A DNA stretch of 12,871 bases, from contig QMKT01000035.1 in assembly GCA_003646505.1 (NCBI GenBank), forward strand, positions 1 through 12,871. Reading direction: 5' to 3'. Below the pieces are notes generated by a model. The model searched no databases and was not told where the DNA came from. It worked only from the letters and a program-made list of their open reading frames with translations. Shown here piece after piece: positions 6,571 through 12,871 of this stretch (within the stretch, counting starts at the first letter, position 1; the number at the start of each line of letters is the position of its first letter). The position numbers and the translations under genes were made by a program. This stretch comes from Campylobacterota bacterium (GTDB lineage: Bacteria; Campylobacterota; Campylobacteria; Campylobacterales; Sulfurovaceae).

Positions 6571-9039
6571 CTATATAGTAGGAATATCTATATTGATATT
6601 TGCTTCTTGCATAGGGATATCTGCATCTTCATACTCGATCTCAAAGGCTGCTTGTGGGGAAGCATCCACAAAACGTGTAAAGTTCTTTTGGAAAACAAGA
6701 TTGACTGTACCCGTAGGTCCATTTCTCTGTTTTCCTATAATAATTTCAGCTTCTTCTTCTTTTTTATTCGTAAACGTATTTGTGAACTCTCTACCCTCTG
6801 CTTTAGCTTTCATCTCTTTTTCTTTCTCCTGTGCTTCACGGTAAACATCATCACGATAGACAAAAAGAATGATATCAGCATCCTGTTCTATGGCTCCGGA
6901 TTCACGAAGATCAGATAACATGGGTCGTTTATTATCTCTGCTCTCTACTCCACGGTTCAGCTGAGAGAGTGCAACTATAGGTATCTGTAACTCTCTGGCT
7001 AACTGTTTAAGCCCTCTTGATATCTCTGAAACTTCTTGTTGTCTTCCCTCTTTACCTTCACCAGACATTAACTGTAGATAATCGATGATCGCTACGGATA
7101 TCTCAGGATGTTGTGCTTTAAGTTTTCGGAGTTTAGAACGTACATGGTGGATGGTGGCATACCCGCCGTCATCTACAAAAAGTTTTTTTGACCCAAGTTC
7201 CTGTGTAGCTGCAGAAAGCTGAGACCATTGTTCATCTCTGAGATCTCCAACTCTCAATGCCTGTAAAGGAATGGATGTTTTGGCCGAAAGCAGTCTCAAC
7301 ATCAACTGTTCTGCTGGCATTTCCAGTGAGAAAAAAGCCACTCCTTCATTTCGTTCTATAGCCTTGAGTGCCATGTTGAGTACCAGTGCCGTGTTATGTG
7401 TTACCGTCATATCCTCAAGTAAAAAAAGATGGTTTCCATCTAATACAAAACCATAATAATCATCTACTTTATCAAACTCAACCTGTATCCCCGTATGCAT
7501 ATGTTCTCTTTTAGAAATCAAACCCCTTGCCTGTTTTCGAGGGATTAATGTAGGTATCATATCTAAGTGTCCTACTATACGAACCCTATAGACATCACTC
7601 TCATATCCTATAGATTTTATAGTAGCTTTTTTCTTAACAAACGATGTTCTAAATCCAAGAGAGTCTGCTAAAAATTTTACTTGTTCTGCAAGAGTTTTTC
7701 TTTTCTGCACTATCTCCATCACATGATATTTATCATCATAATAGCCATCACTATCTAACAAACCTGCCAACAAGTCCAACCTCTGTTCTCTACTAGCAGT
7801 AAGATATGCCTGTGGTATATGTTTGTTATCAATAAGCCCTAAGATTCTAAGTTTTCCTTGTAGGGAGTTACTGACATCTCTTAATGCACCTTCTTTTTGA
7901 ATGTTTGTAATACCGAACATCGTACATTTACCCACTACTTCATAACGATGTAACTTTTTATCTAAAGCAAATGCATACTCTTGCAGATAAGAAACCACTT
8001 CATCATCTTCTGTAGCGATACGCACATCAGAACTTCTGCCATCCCCTAGCCATAAGCCTAAAAAATAAGGTTCTATATCCAAATGTTTTTCTTCAAAATC
8101 AACTGCAACCTTATAGCCTTTGTAATTAGACTTAAACCTATTACTTTTTTCTATATACTCAGAAACTTCTATATTGAGGATATCTCCGTGTTTATGTTTT
8201 CCCTCATTTCTAGAACGCTTCAACGATAAAATATGAGACTTGTTCACACGATAATCCAAACCTTTATTTTGTCGCACCCAATACATCTCTTCTCGTCCTT
8301 GAGCTAAAGAGAGTACATTACGTGGAGTGGAATCATCACCCATAAGCCTATCACCCACCTGAATGTCTTCTACTTTTTTTAATGTACCATCATACATCAA
8401 AACTTTTGTACCTTTTCCCAAACATTTCCCCATCGCTGGCCGAGCAGCAATGATCACCAGGTCCCCTTTACCAAATCCTGATGTTTTATCATTCAGGTTT
8501 TTAAAGCCTGTATCTGTACCAATGAGCTTAGAATTTCCAAGCGTTTTAAGACGCTCTATCTCTGCCATCATCGCTAAAGTAATTTCATGGGATTCCCTAA
8601 AGTCATCTGAGGTAGAATTCTGCGTAATTTCATAGAGTTTCTTCTCCACAAGGTTCATTACGTCTTCAGCAGGTAAATCATCTTCAAGCGTCACTTTTTT
8701 GATCTCAGTTGCCAGTGTAGCCAAAGCTCTTTTAGTTGACTTTGCTTTTATCTCTTTCATGTAAGCCGAGGTGTTTGTGATAGGGTTTGAGGAAACTATG
8801 TCCAACATCGCTACCTCATCAAACTTACCCATAGTATTTAATTTTGAACGTAAAAACTCATCATCCAAAGGTTTCTCTTCCACACTGAGTTCTTCCATAG
8901 CAGCAAATACATGCTGATGAAAAGGAAGGTAAAAGTCATGCGGCTTTAACTTTGCTGCTATTTCTTCATACGTTTCTGGGTCAAAAATAACTGATGAGAG
9001 TACGGCTCTTTCTATGTTCAGGTTATACATGTTTTCCAT
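6571..9039 (-). CDS. dnaB: Replicative DNA helicase DnaB, intein-containing precursor
   Basis: Encodes 822 residues; without the intein at 206-549 the mature helicase is 478 residues, the usual length. The N-extein (1-205) has the DnaB N-terminal domain (about 7-105), a linker and the start of the RecA-like ATPase ending at the P-loop AARPAMGK (Walker A Lys205). The C-extein resumes at Thr550 (TALVLNMAL), restoring the GKT. It then shows FFSLEMPAEQL (569-579), the Walker B stretch VAIIDYLQLMSGEG (649-662), the LSQLNRGVESR arginine region (691-701) and QRNGPTGTVNL (771-781). The hexameric helicase unwinds the chromosome at the fork. The intein splits the ATP-binding loop, so activity should depend on splicing. 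The ATG overlaps the ispG stop by one base (TAATG), with AGAGGA nine bases upstream. comEC follows three bases after. Confidence 0.95.
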   Translation of the reverse strand: MENMYNLNIERAVLSSVIFDPETYEEIAAKLKPHDFYLPFHQHVFAAMEELSVEEKPLDDEFLRSKLNTMGKFDEVAMLDIVSSNPITNTSAYMKEIKAKSTKRALATLATEIKKVTLEDDLPAEDVMNLVEKKLYEITQNSTSDDFRESHEITLAMMAEIERLKTLGNSKLIGTDTGFKNLNDKTSGFGKGDLVIIAARPAMGKCLGKGTKVLMYDGTLKKVEDIQVGDRLMGDDSTPRNVLSLAQGREEMYWVRQNKGLDYRVNKSHILSLKRSRNEGKHKHGDILNIEVSEYIEKSNRFKSNYKGYKVAVDFEEKHLDIEPYFLGLWLGDGRSSDVRIATEDDEVVSYLQEYAFALDKKLHRYEVVGKCTMFGITNIQKEGALRDVSNSLQGKLRILGLIDNKHIPQAYLTASREQRLDLLAGLLDSDGYYDDKYHVMEIVQKRKTLAEQVKFLADSLGFRTSFVKKKATIKSIGYESDVYRVRIVGHLDMIPTLIPRKQARGLISKREHMHTGIQVEFDKVDDYYGFVLDGNHLFLLEDMTVTHNTALVLNMALKAIERNEGVAFFSLEMPAEQLMLRLLSAKTSIPLQALRVGDLRDEQWSQLSAATQELGSKKLFVDDGGYATIHHVRSKLRKLKAQHPEISVAIIDYLQLMSGEGKEGRQQEVSEISRGLKQLARELQIPIVALSQLNRGVESRDNKRPMLSDLRESGAIEQDADIILFVYRDDVYREAQEKEKEMKAKAEGREFTNTFTNKKEEEAEIIIGKQRNGPTGTVNLVFQKNFTRFVDASPQAAFEIEYEDADIPMQEANINIDIPTI
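7393..8424 (-). mobile_element. Intein with LAGLIDADG homing endonuclease, in the DnaB P-loop
   Basis: A 344-residue intein (precursor residues 206-549) between Lys205 and Thr550. Splicing block A begins CLGKGTKVLMYDG with the Cys206 nucleophile and continues to QVGDRLMG. Block B is YRVNKSHIL with its His present. Two endonuclease dodecapeptides are LGLWLGDG (327-334) and LLAGLLDSDGYYD (423-435), each with its acidic residue. Block F is YYGFVLDGNHLFLLED, and block G ends TVTHN, with His548, Asn549 and Thr as +1 residue. All residues for class 1 splicing are in place, and the endonuclease looks intact. GC content looks lower than in the exteins: by hand count three 60-base lines inside give about 30-33% against roughly 38-47% for lines outside, consistent with horizontal acquisition. 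Junction codons were checked at the base level. Confidence 0.95.
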
Positions 9040-10100
9040 TATTTGTTATCCTCTGCAAACTTCTCAACTTCGGCAACAAATCTGTCAACCAATTCTTCTT
9101 CAGGAAGCCTTGCTACCACTTCACCTTTAAGCATGACCAGTCCTGCACCTTTTCCATAGGCGATAGCAACATCCGCATGTTTTGCTTCCCCTATGGCATT
9201 CACCACACAGCCCATTACTGAGACATCCATTGGTGTTTTGATGTGTGCTGTACGCTTTTCCACCTCTGCTACAGCAGTAACAAGATCTGCTTCTATACGC
9301 CCACAGGTAGGACAGGAAATAATATTTAAACCTTCCTTGATACGTCCAGAATCCTTCAGTATCGCTTTGCCTACTTTGATCTCTTCTTCCAGTTCACCCG
9401 TAATAGAAACACGCATGGTATCACCGATACCATCAAGTAACAAGGTTCCAAGACCAATGGAAGATTTAATGGTCGCATGAAAGATAGTCCCTGCTTCCGT
9501 TACTCCCAAATGAAAAGGGTACTCATTTTTAGGACGCAACATTCTATAGGCATCTACGGTACGATCAACATCCGAAGCTTTAAGTGAGACTTTGATATCT
9601 GTAAATCCGAGATCTTCCAAAAACTTGATATTATACTCCGCAGAAGCTACCATACCCTCGGCTGTTGCTCCATACTTTTGGTCAAACTCTTTTTCAAGTG
9701 AACCGGCATTAACCCCTATACGAATAGGCAAAGATCTCTCCTGACAGGCTTTAACTATCTCTTTTATCCGAGATTTCTCACCAATATTTCCCGGGTTAAA
9801 TCTAATACAGTCTACCCACTTCGCAGCTTCAAGTGCCAGCTTATAGTTAAAATGGATGTCTGCAATAAGCGGAAGAGAGATCTGCTCTTTAATGGCTTTG
9901 AGTGCCAAGGCATCTTCCATCTCAGGCACAGCAACACGTACCATATCAGCCCCGGCAAAATGAAGACGGTTTATCTGCTCTACTGTCGCTGCGACATTAT
10001 GTGTATCACTGTACGTCATAGACTGCACAGAAATAGGCGCATCCCCACCTACAGCCACATCACCCACATATATCTTCTTCGTCGGATATCTTGGTTTCAC
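9039..10100 (-). CDS. ispG: 4-hydroxy-3-methylbut-2-enyl diphosphate synthase (GcpE/IspG)
   Basis: A 353-residue cytosolic [4Fe-4S] enzyme of the non-mevalonate isoprenoid pathway, converting 2-C-methyl-D-erythritol 2,4-cyclodiphosphate to HMBPP. The N-terminal TIM barrel (about 1-245) shows [32 protein letters not shown] and RFNPGNIG. The C-terminal cluster domain carries the ligands C263 and C266 in [13 protein letters not shown]298 in [11 protein letters not shown] and the acidic ligand E305. Length is that of the compact bacterial form. The start is GTG (10098-10100), not ATG, with a strong AAAGGAG five bases upstream. It is the first gene of a tight ispG-dnaB-comEC set. Upstream lies the heptamer inverted-repeat element, so its promoter must be in that element or in readthrough from priA. 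Confidence 0.95.
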   Translation of the reverse strand: MKPRYPTKKIYVGDVAVGGDAPISVQSMTYSDTHNVAATVEQINRLHFAGADMVRVAVPEMEDALALKAIKEQISLPLIADIHFNYKLALEAAKWVDCIRFNPGNIGEKSRIKEIVKACQERSLPIRIGVNAGSLEKEFDQKYGATAEGMVASAEYNIKFLEDLGFTDIKVSLKASDVDRTVDAYRMLRPKNEYPFHLGVTEAGTIFHATIKSSIGLGTLLLDGIGDTMRVSITGELEEEIKVGKAILKDSGRIKEGLNIISCPTCGRIEADLVTAVAEVEKRTAHIKTPMDVSVMGCVVNAIGEAKHADVAIAYGKGAGLVMLKGEVVARLPEEELVDRFVAEVEKFAEDNK

Positions 10101-10105
10101 CAGAT

Positions 10106-10112
10106 CTCCTTT
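10106..10112 (-). promoter_or_regulatory. Strong ribosome-binding site of ispG
   Basis: AAAGGAG on the minus strand, five bases before the GTG start of ispG. It decides the start codon and lies nine bases downstream of the heptamer array at 10122-10152. Confidence 0.7.
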
Positions 10113-10119
10113 GAAGAAG

Positions 10120-10299
<180 letters not shown>

Positions 10300-10305
10300 T
10301 CGAAT

Positions 10306-12204
10306 TCATGAGAATTCTACCGGGTCAAAATCTATCTCTATCTCTCTGCAATCCACAGAGTGTAAAGCTTTAAGAAGTGGTACTCTGTTTTTTGCACGCA
10401 GTAAAATATTGAACCTATATTTATTGGCTATGCGCTCAACAGGTGCTTTACCGCTTCCTACTATTTCTATATCTTTAAACGCTTTGAGTTTTGTCACGGT
10501 ATCCAAGGTTATCTTCCCTGCTTTACTTTCATCTTTATGTGCAACAAGTATACGTGCCAGTGAGGCAAAAGGCGGATAGTCAGCCATCTCCAAAAATGCC
10601 AACTCATCTTTAATAAAAAGTTCATAATCAGCCAAATAAGTTTGAAAAAACTCTGGATCACCTGTTTGCACGATAACCTCTGCTTCTTTGGCCCGTCCGC
10701 TTCGTCCTGCAATTTGAAAAAGTAAAGAGATCGCCCTTTCACGTGCCCTGTAGTCTGCAAGACCCAAGATGTAATCAAGTCCCATGATCACAGAAAGCGT
10801 AATATTGGCATAGTCATGCCCTTTACTTAACATCTGCGTTCCCAAAAGAAGATTACTCTCTCCTGTTTCAAAACGCTTCAGTGCCTCTTTGAGCTTCTTT
10901 GCCGTCGTTATGCTGTCTTTATCAAACTGCTCCACCTGTATACCCTCTACCGCTTCGCAGATGATTTCTATGGCTTCTACTGTACCCATACGTTCACTTT
11001 TGAGAGGTGTATCTCCACACTGTGTGCAGGTATCCACTATGGCTTCTGTAAAATTACAGTAGTGACACTTTAAATGTTTATATTTCCTGTGAAGCGCCAT
11101 CCCTACCGAACAGTAGGGACAGAGATGTGTTTTCCCACAACTCTCGCAGTAAAGGTACTTAAAGTTCCCTCTTGTAGGCAAGAACAAAAGGGACTGATCC
11201 CCCGCTTTATAGTGCATATGTAAAGCATGCAACATTGTATGATTAATACTGTCACCCGAGATAAACTGATATTTTTTTTGTGTTTGCACAAAGGGTTGAG
11301 CCAACTTCACCACATCATATTTGTAATACGAGGCCATAGATGGTGTTGCAGAGGCCAACACCACTTTAGCGCCCAATTTGCTTCCCATCAACACAGCCAC
11401 ATCGCGTGCATGGTAACGAGGTCTCGTCATCGCTTTATACGAATCATCATGTTCTTCATCTACTACAATAAGCCCCAAGTTGGACAAAGGTACAAATAAT
11501 GCGGAACGTGCTCCTGCCACAATGCGTATTTCTCCTTCTTCTATACCTTTTAAAATAGACTCTTTTTTCTTCTTCGTCAGCTTAGAGTGCCACATCTCTA
11601 CAGTTTCACCAAAGTAGACTTTCAGACGTTTTTCCATTTGAGGAGTGAGTGAGATCTCTGGCATAAGGAAAATAGATGTTTTTCCCTCTTCGAGAATCTT
11701 GGCAAACAAAGAGATAAATATCTCCGTTTTCCCTGAACCCGTCACACCAAATAATAATGCTTTGTCTTTTTTTAGCAGTGATTCATAAGCTTTTTGTTGA
11801 GCCTGCGTTAACTTCGGAGTTTCCACCGTAGGGGAGGACCCCTGTGTCCTCCCTTGGGCGGAAGAAGAACTTTGAAGTTTTATCTCATCCAAAGGGAGGA
11901 CACAGGGGTCCTCCCCTACAGGATACGGAATAAAAAGAGAGATCGCTTCCCCAAAAGAAGAGAAATAATACTCTGAGATGAACTTTGCTATCTCCATTTG
12001 TTCATTAGTGTAAAATTTACTTGAAACAGAAGCTATCTCTACTGTTTCAAATTCAGGTTTTTTAACTTCCTCTACAATAACCGCATCTTTGAATGTAGTT
12101 TTTAAAGGTACAGAAACTATGGAACCTATGGTTAATGATTGAGAAGAAGCATAAGTCAAGCTTGGGGCGCTTGACTTAAGGATTAGAATTTTATAGTAGA
12201 GCAA
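10306..12204 (-). CDS. priA: Primosomal helicase PriA (replication restart)
   Basis: A 632-residue 3'-to-5' superfamily 2 helicase that recognises stalled forks and helps reload DnaB. The N-terminal fork-binding domain is about 1-93. Residues 96-126 are encoded by an inserted repeat element. The ATPase core has GVTGSGKT (153-160), LMPEISLTPQM (180-190), DEEH (249-252, in place of DEAH/DEXH), ASATPSM (284-290), LLGTQMLSKGHDYAN (453-467) and QIAGRSGRAKEAEV (497-510). Eight cysteines form the two zinc sites: 353, 356, 362, 365, 380, 383, 393 and 396. The start is TTG at 12202-12204, the only initiation codon after the in-frame TAA just upstream. It lies one base after the prepilin stop, with no convincing Shine-Dalgarno, so translation is probably coupled. 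The gene is intact despite the insertion. Confidence 0.95.
   Translation of the reverse strand: MLYYKILILKSSAPSLTYASSQSLTIGSIVSVPLKTTFKDAVIVEEVKKPEFETVEIASVSSKFYTNEQMEIAKFISEYYFSSFGEAISLFIPYPVGEDPCVLPLDEIKLQSSSSAQGRTQGSSPTVETPKLTQAQQKAYESLLKKDKALLFGVTGSGKTEIFISLFAKILEEGKTSIFLMPEISLTPQMEKRLKVYFGETVEMWHSKLTKKKKESILKGIEEGEIRIVAGARSALFVPLSNLGLIVVDEEHDDSYKAMTRPRYHARDVAVLMGSKLGAKVVLASATPSMASYYKYDVVKLAQPFVQTQKKYQFISGDSINHTMLHALHMHYKAGDQSLLFLPTRGNFKYLYCESCGKTHLCPYCSVGMALHRKYKHLKCHYCNFTEAIVDTCTQCGDTPLKSERMGTVEAIEIICEAVEGIQVEQFDKDSITTAKKLKEALKRFETGESNLLLGTQMLSKGHDYANITLSVIMGLDYILGLADYRARERAISLLFQIAGRSGRAKEAEVIVQTGDPEFFQTYLADYELFIKDELAFLEMADYPPFASLARILVAHKDESKAGKITLDTVTKLKAFKDIEIVGSGKAPVERIANKYRFNILLRAKNRVPLLKALHSVDCREIEIDFDPVEFS
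11828..11919. mobile_element. REPIN-like element inserted in frame in priA
   Basis: Two perfect 28-base inverted repeats, 11828-11855 and 11892-11919, flank a 36-base spacer. Read inward from either end, each arm is GTAG, then GGGAGGAC, a CCCTGT loop and GTCCTCCC, so each arm alone folds into an eight-base hairpin preceded by GTAG. Outward-facing GTAG plus hairpin in inverted pairs is the defining layout of REP doublets (REPINs), moved in trans by RAYT/TnpA-REP HUH transposases. It is GC-rich against an AT-rich gene. It is translated as priA residues 96-126 (starting VGEDPCVLP, ending GSSPTV), a linker between domains, without stops. No RAYT gene or second copy is in the window, and no target duplication is visible. 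REPIN identity is inferred from architecture. Confidence 0.75.
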
Positions 12205-12205
12205 A

Positions 12206-12697
12206 TTATTGAGTTAACTCTTTACAATACTGATTCGTAGGTGTTTCACATTCAAATCTGTTATTTTGCAACAAAAATACTACACCACCTGAAGTCGGTA
12301 AATTAAAAGTATATTTAGTTGGAGCGGCAGTTGTACCTGAAGCAGTAGTGGTTTCCCTCCAACAAGATGTTGATGTGGCAGTTGCACAAGATAATGGCGC
12401 ATATTCCAGTACAGGTCTACTTGCATTTCCATCAAAAGCATCAAAGACTGCATTTCCTAAAGTTGCGCTACTGCTTAACTTAGTGATAATGGCAAAATTT
12501 CCACGTAAAATACGTTTTTGCCTTTCTGTGGCTACAGCACTTCGTACAGATCCTACTGTTGCTTTCGCTTTAGTCATAATGGCATCACCTCGTGTAGCAG
12601 CAAATTTAGGTATGGCTATAGCCGACAAAATACCAATGACCACAATAACAAATACAAGTTCAAGCATTGTAAATGCTTTCCGATTTCCACAATACAT
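12206..12697 (-). CDS. Type IV prepilin / type II secretion pseudopilin-like protein
   Basis: A 163-residue prepilin. The short leader MYCGNRKA precedes the class III cleavage motif FTMLELVFVIVVIGILSAIAIPKF (F9 becomes +1, Glu at +5 is E13), followed by the hydrophobic helix to about residue 28. The residue before the cut is Ala rather than the canonical Gly, a form I recall as common in Campylobacterota prepilins. The globular part is Ser/Thr/Ala-rich (96-128) with four Cys (104, 112, 150, 158) that could form two disulfides; C3 is in the leader. The protein would be processed by a PilD/GspO-type peptidase and assembled into a pilus or pseudopilus, possibly for DNA uptake or secretion; which system is not visible. 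AAAAGGG lies six bases before the ATG. priA begins one base after the stop. Confidence 0.88.
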   Translation of the reverse strand: MYCGNRKAFTMLELVFVIVVIGILSAIAIPKFAATRGDAIMTKAKATVGSVRSAVATERQKRILRGNFAIITKLSSSATLGNAVFDAFDGNASRPVLEYAPLSCATATSTSCWRETTTASGTTAAPTKYTFNLPTSGGVVFLLQNNRFECETPTNQYCKELTQ

Positions 12698-12723
12698 TAT
12701 TAACCCTTTTTCTCTTTTGTTTA

Positions 12724-12732
12724 ATTATAACA
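12724..12732 (-). promoter_or_regulatory. Extended -10 promoter of prepilin-priA
   Basis: On the minus strand TGTTATAAT is a perfect extended -10 (TGn plus TATAAT), 26 bases before the prepilin ATG. Its -35 region falls in the 3' end of the preceding gene and shows no consensus, as is usual for extended -10 promoters. Transcription would start near 12717. Confidence 0.65.
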
Positions 12733-12742
12733 TAAAATGTTA

Positions 12743-12871
12743 CTACAGACTATAAGTTCTTGATCCGCCAGGCATACTGATTATATTTAGTTTTCGTATG
12801 AGTTCAGATGCAGTTGTGGCCGCTGGAGTAGTGGGACTTAAATCTGTTATAGTTAAATTATATTCAAGACC
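12743..12871 (-). CDS. C-terminal end of an unidentified protein (5' part outside window)
   Basis: On the minus strand one frame is open from the window edge to TAG at 12743-12745, giving the last 42 residues: rich in Thr, Ser and Ala, including LTITDLSPTTPAATTASEL and the ending MPGGSRTYSL. I do not recognise the family. It lies 45 bases upstream of the prepilin in the same direction, and its small-residue composition would suit an exported protein or another pilin-like subunit, but that is inference. The following gene has its own promoter directly after this stop. An open frame of 43 codons can occur by chance, so coding status is likely, not certain. Confidence 0.5.
   Translation of the reverse strand, partial: GLEYNLTITDLSPTTPAATTASELIRKLNIISMPGGSRTYSL

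Noticed and set aside
6562..6918. Plus-strand open frame opposite dnaB, along with other plus- and minus-strand frames inside glcD, dnaB, ispG and priA
   Set aside because: These lie wholly opposite or out of frame with confidently identified genes, lack recognisable domains, and have no ribosome-binding signals that I could support.
8419..8433. Apparently broken Walker A motif in DnaB (GK followed by Cys), as in a pseudogene
   Set aside because: The interruption is a complete intein, and the motif is restored exactly as GKT after splicing; the frame is intact throughout.
10302..10317. GAATTC-CATGA-type palindrome (two GAATTC sites four bases apart) across the priA stop, considered as a terminator
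   Set aside because: The stem is only six AT-rich base pairs and no T tract follows on the minus strand; it is more likely a chance palindrome.

Overview
The window looks like chromosomal sequence from a free-living member of the Campylobacterota (Epsilonproteobacteria), probably a Sulfurovum/Sulfurimonas-type organism. The grounds are an AT-rich composition, protein families typical of the phylum (a Csd3/HdpA cell-shape peptidase, a PgbA-family exported protein, a ComEC without its C-terminal nuclease-like domain, a prepilin with Ala rather than Gly before the cleavage site) and two gene neighbourhoods that, from memory, match Helicobacter pylori: csd3-pgbA-glcD (HP0506-HP0509) and dnaB-comEC (HP1362-HP1361). 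The species assignment is inference; no rRNA or tRNA gene was seen.

Layout. Positions 2-355 (+) hold the 3' end of a group II truncated hemoglobin. Converging on it is a minus-strand pair, csd3 followed by a NUDT14-like Nudix hydrolase (2222 down to 380), overlapping by 26 bases. From the divergent promoter region 2223-2364, a plus-strand set runs the other way: PgbA-like exported protein, GlcD-type FAD oxidase, YihY-family membrane protein (2365-5331). This set meets the tail of comEC in a 33-base convergent overlap. The rest is minus strand. Read in transcription order from the right edge it is: an unidentified partial gene, a type IV prepilin-like protein, priA, a 205-base intergenic repeat element, ispG, dnaB and comEC. 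Prepilin/priA and ispG/dnaB/comEC are packed with gaps or overlaps of 1-3 bases and are probably two operons, for replication restart and for isoprenoid synthesis, helicase and DNA uptake.

Three insertions stand out. (1) dnaB carries a 344-residue intein exactly after the Walker A lysine, with two LAGLIDADG motifs, so the helicase should be unable to bind ATP normally until protein splicing occurs. (2) priA carries, in frame between its N-terminal DNA-binding part and its helicase core, a 92-base element made of two inverted 28-base units. Each unit starts with GTAG followed by a small hairpin, which is the architecture of a REPIN, the non-autonomous element mobilised by RAYT (TnpA-REP) transposases. 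(3) The priA-ispG gap is bounded by 31-base inverted arrays of the heptamer AGTGAAT. Thus both replication helicase genes in this window have been invaded by selfish DNA that stays translatable.

No CRISPR array, IS transposase, tRNA, rRNA or riboswitch was recognised, and no intergenic stretch exceeds 300 bases.
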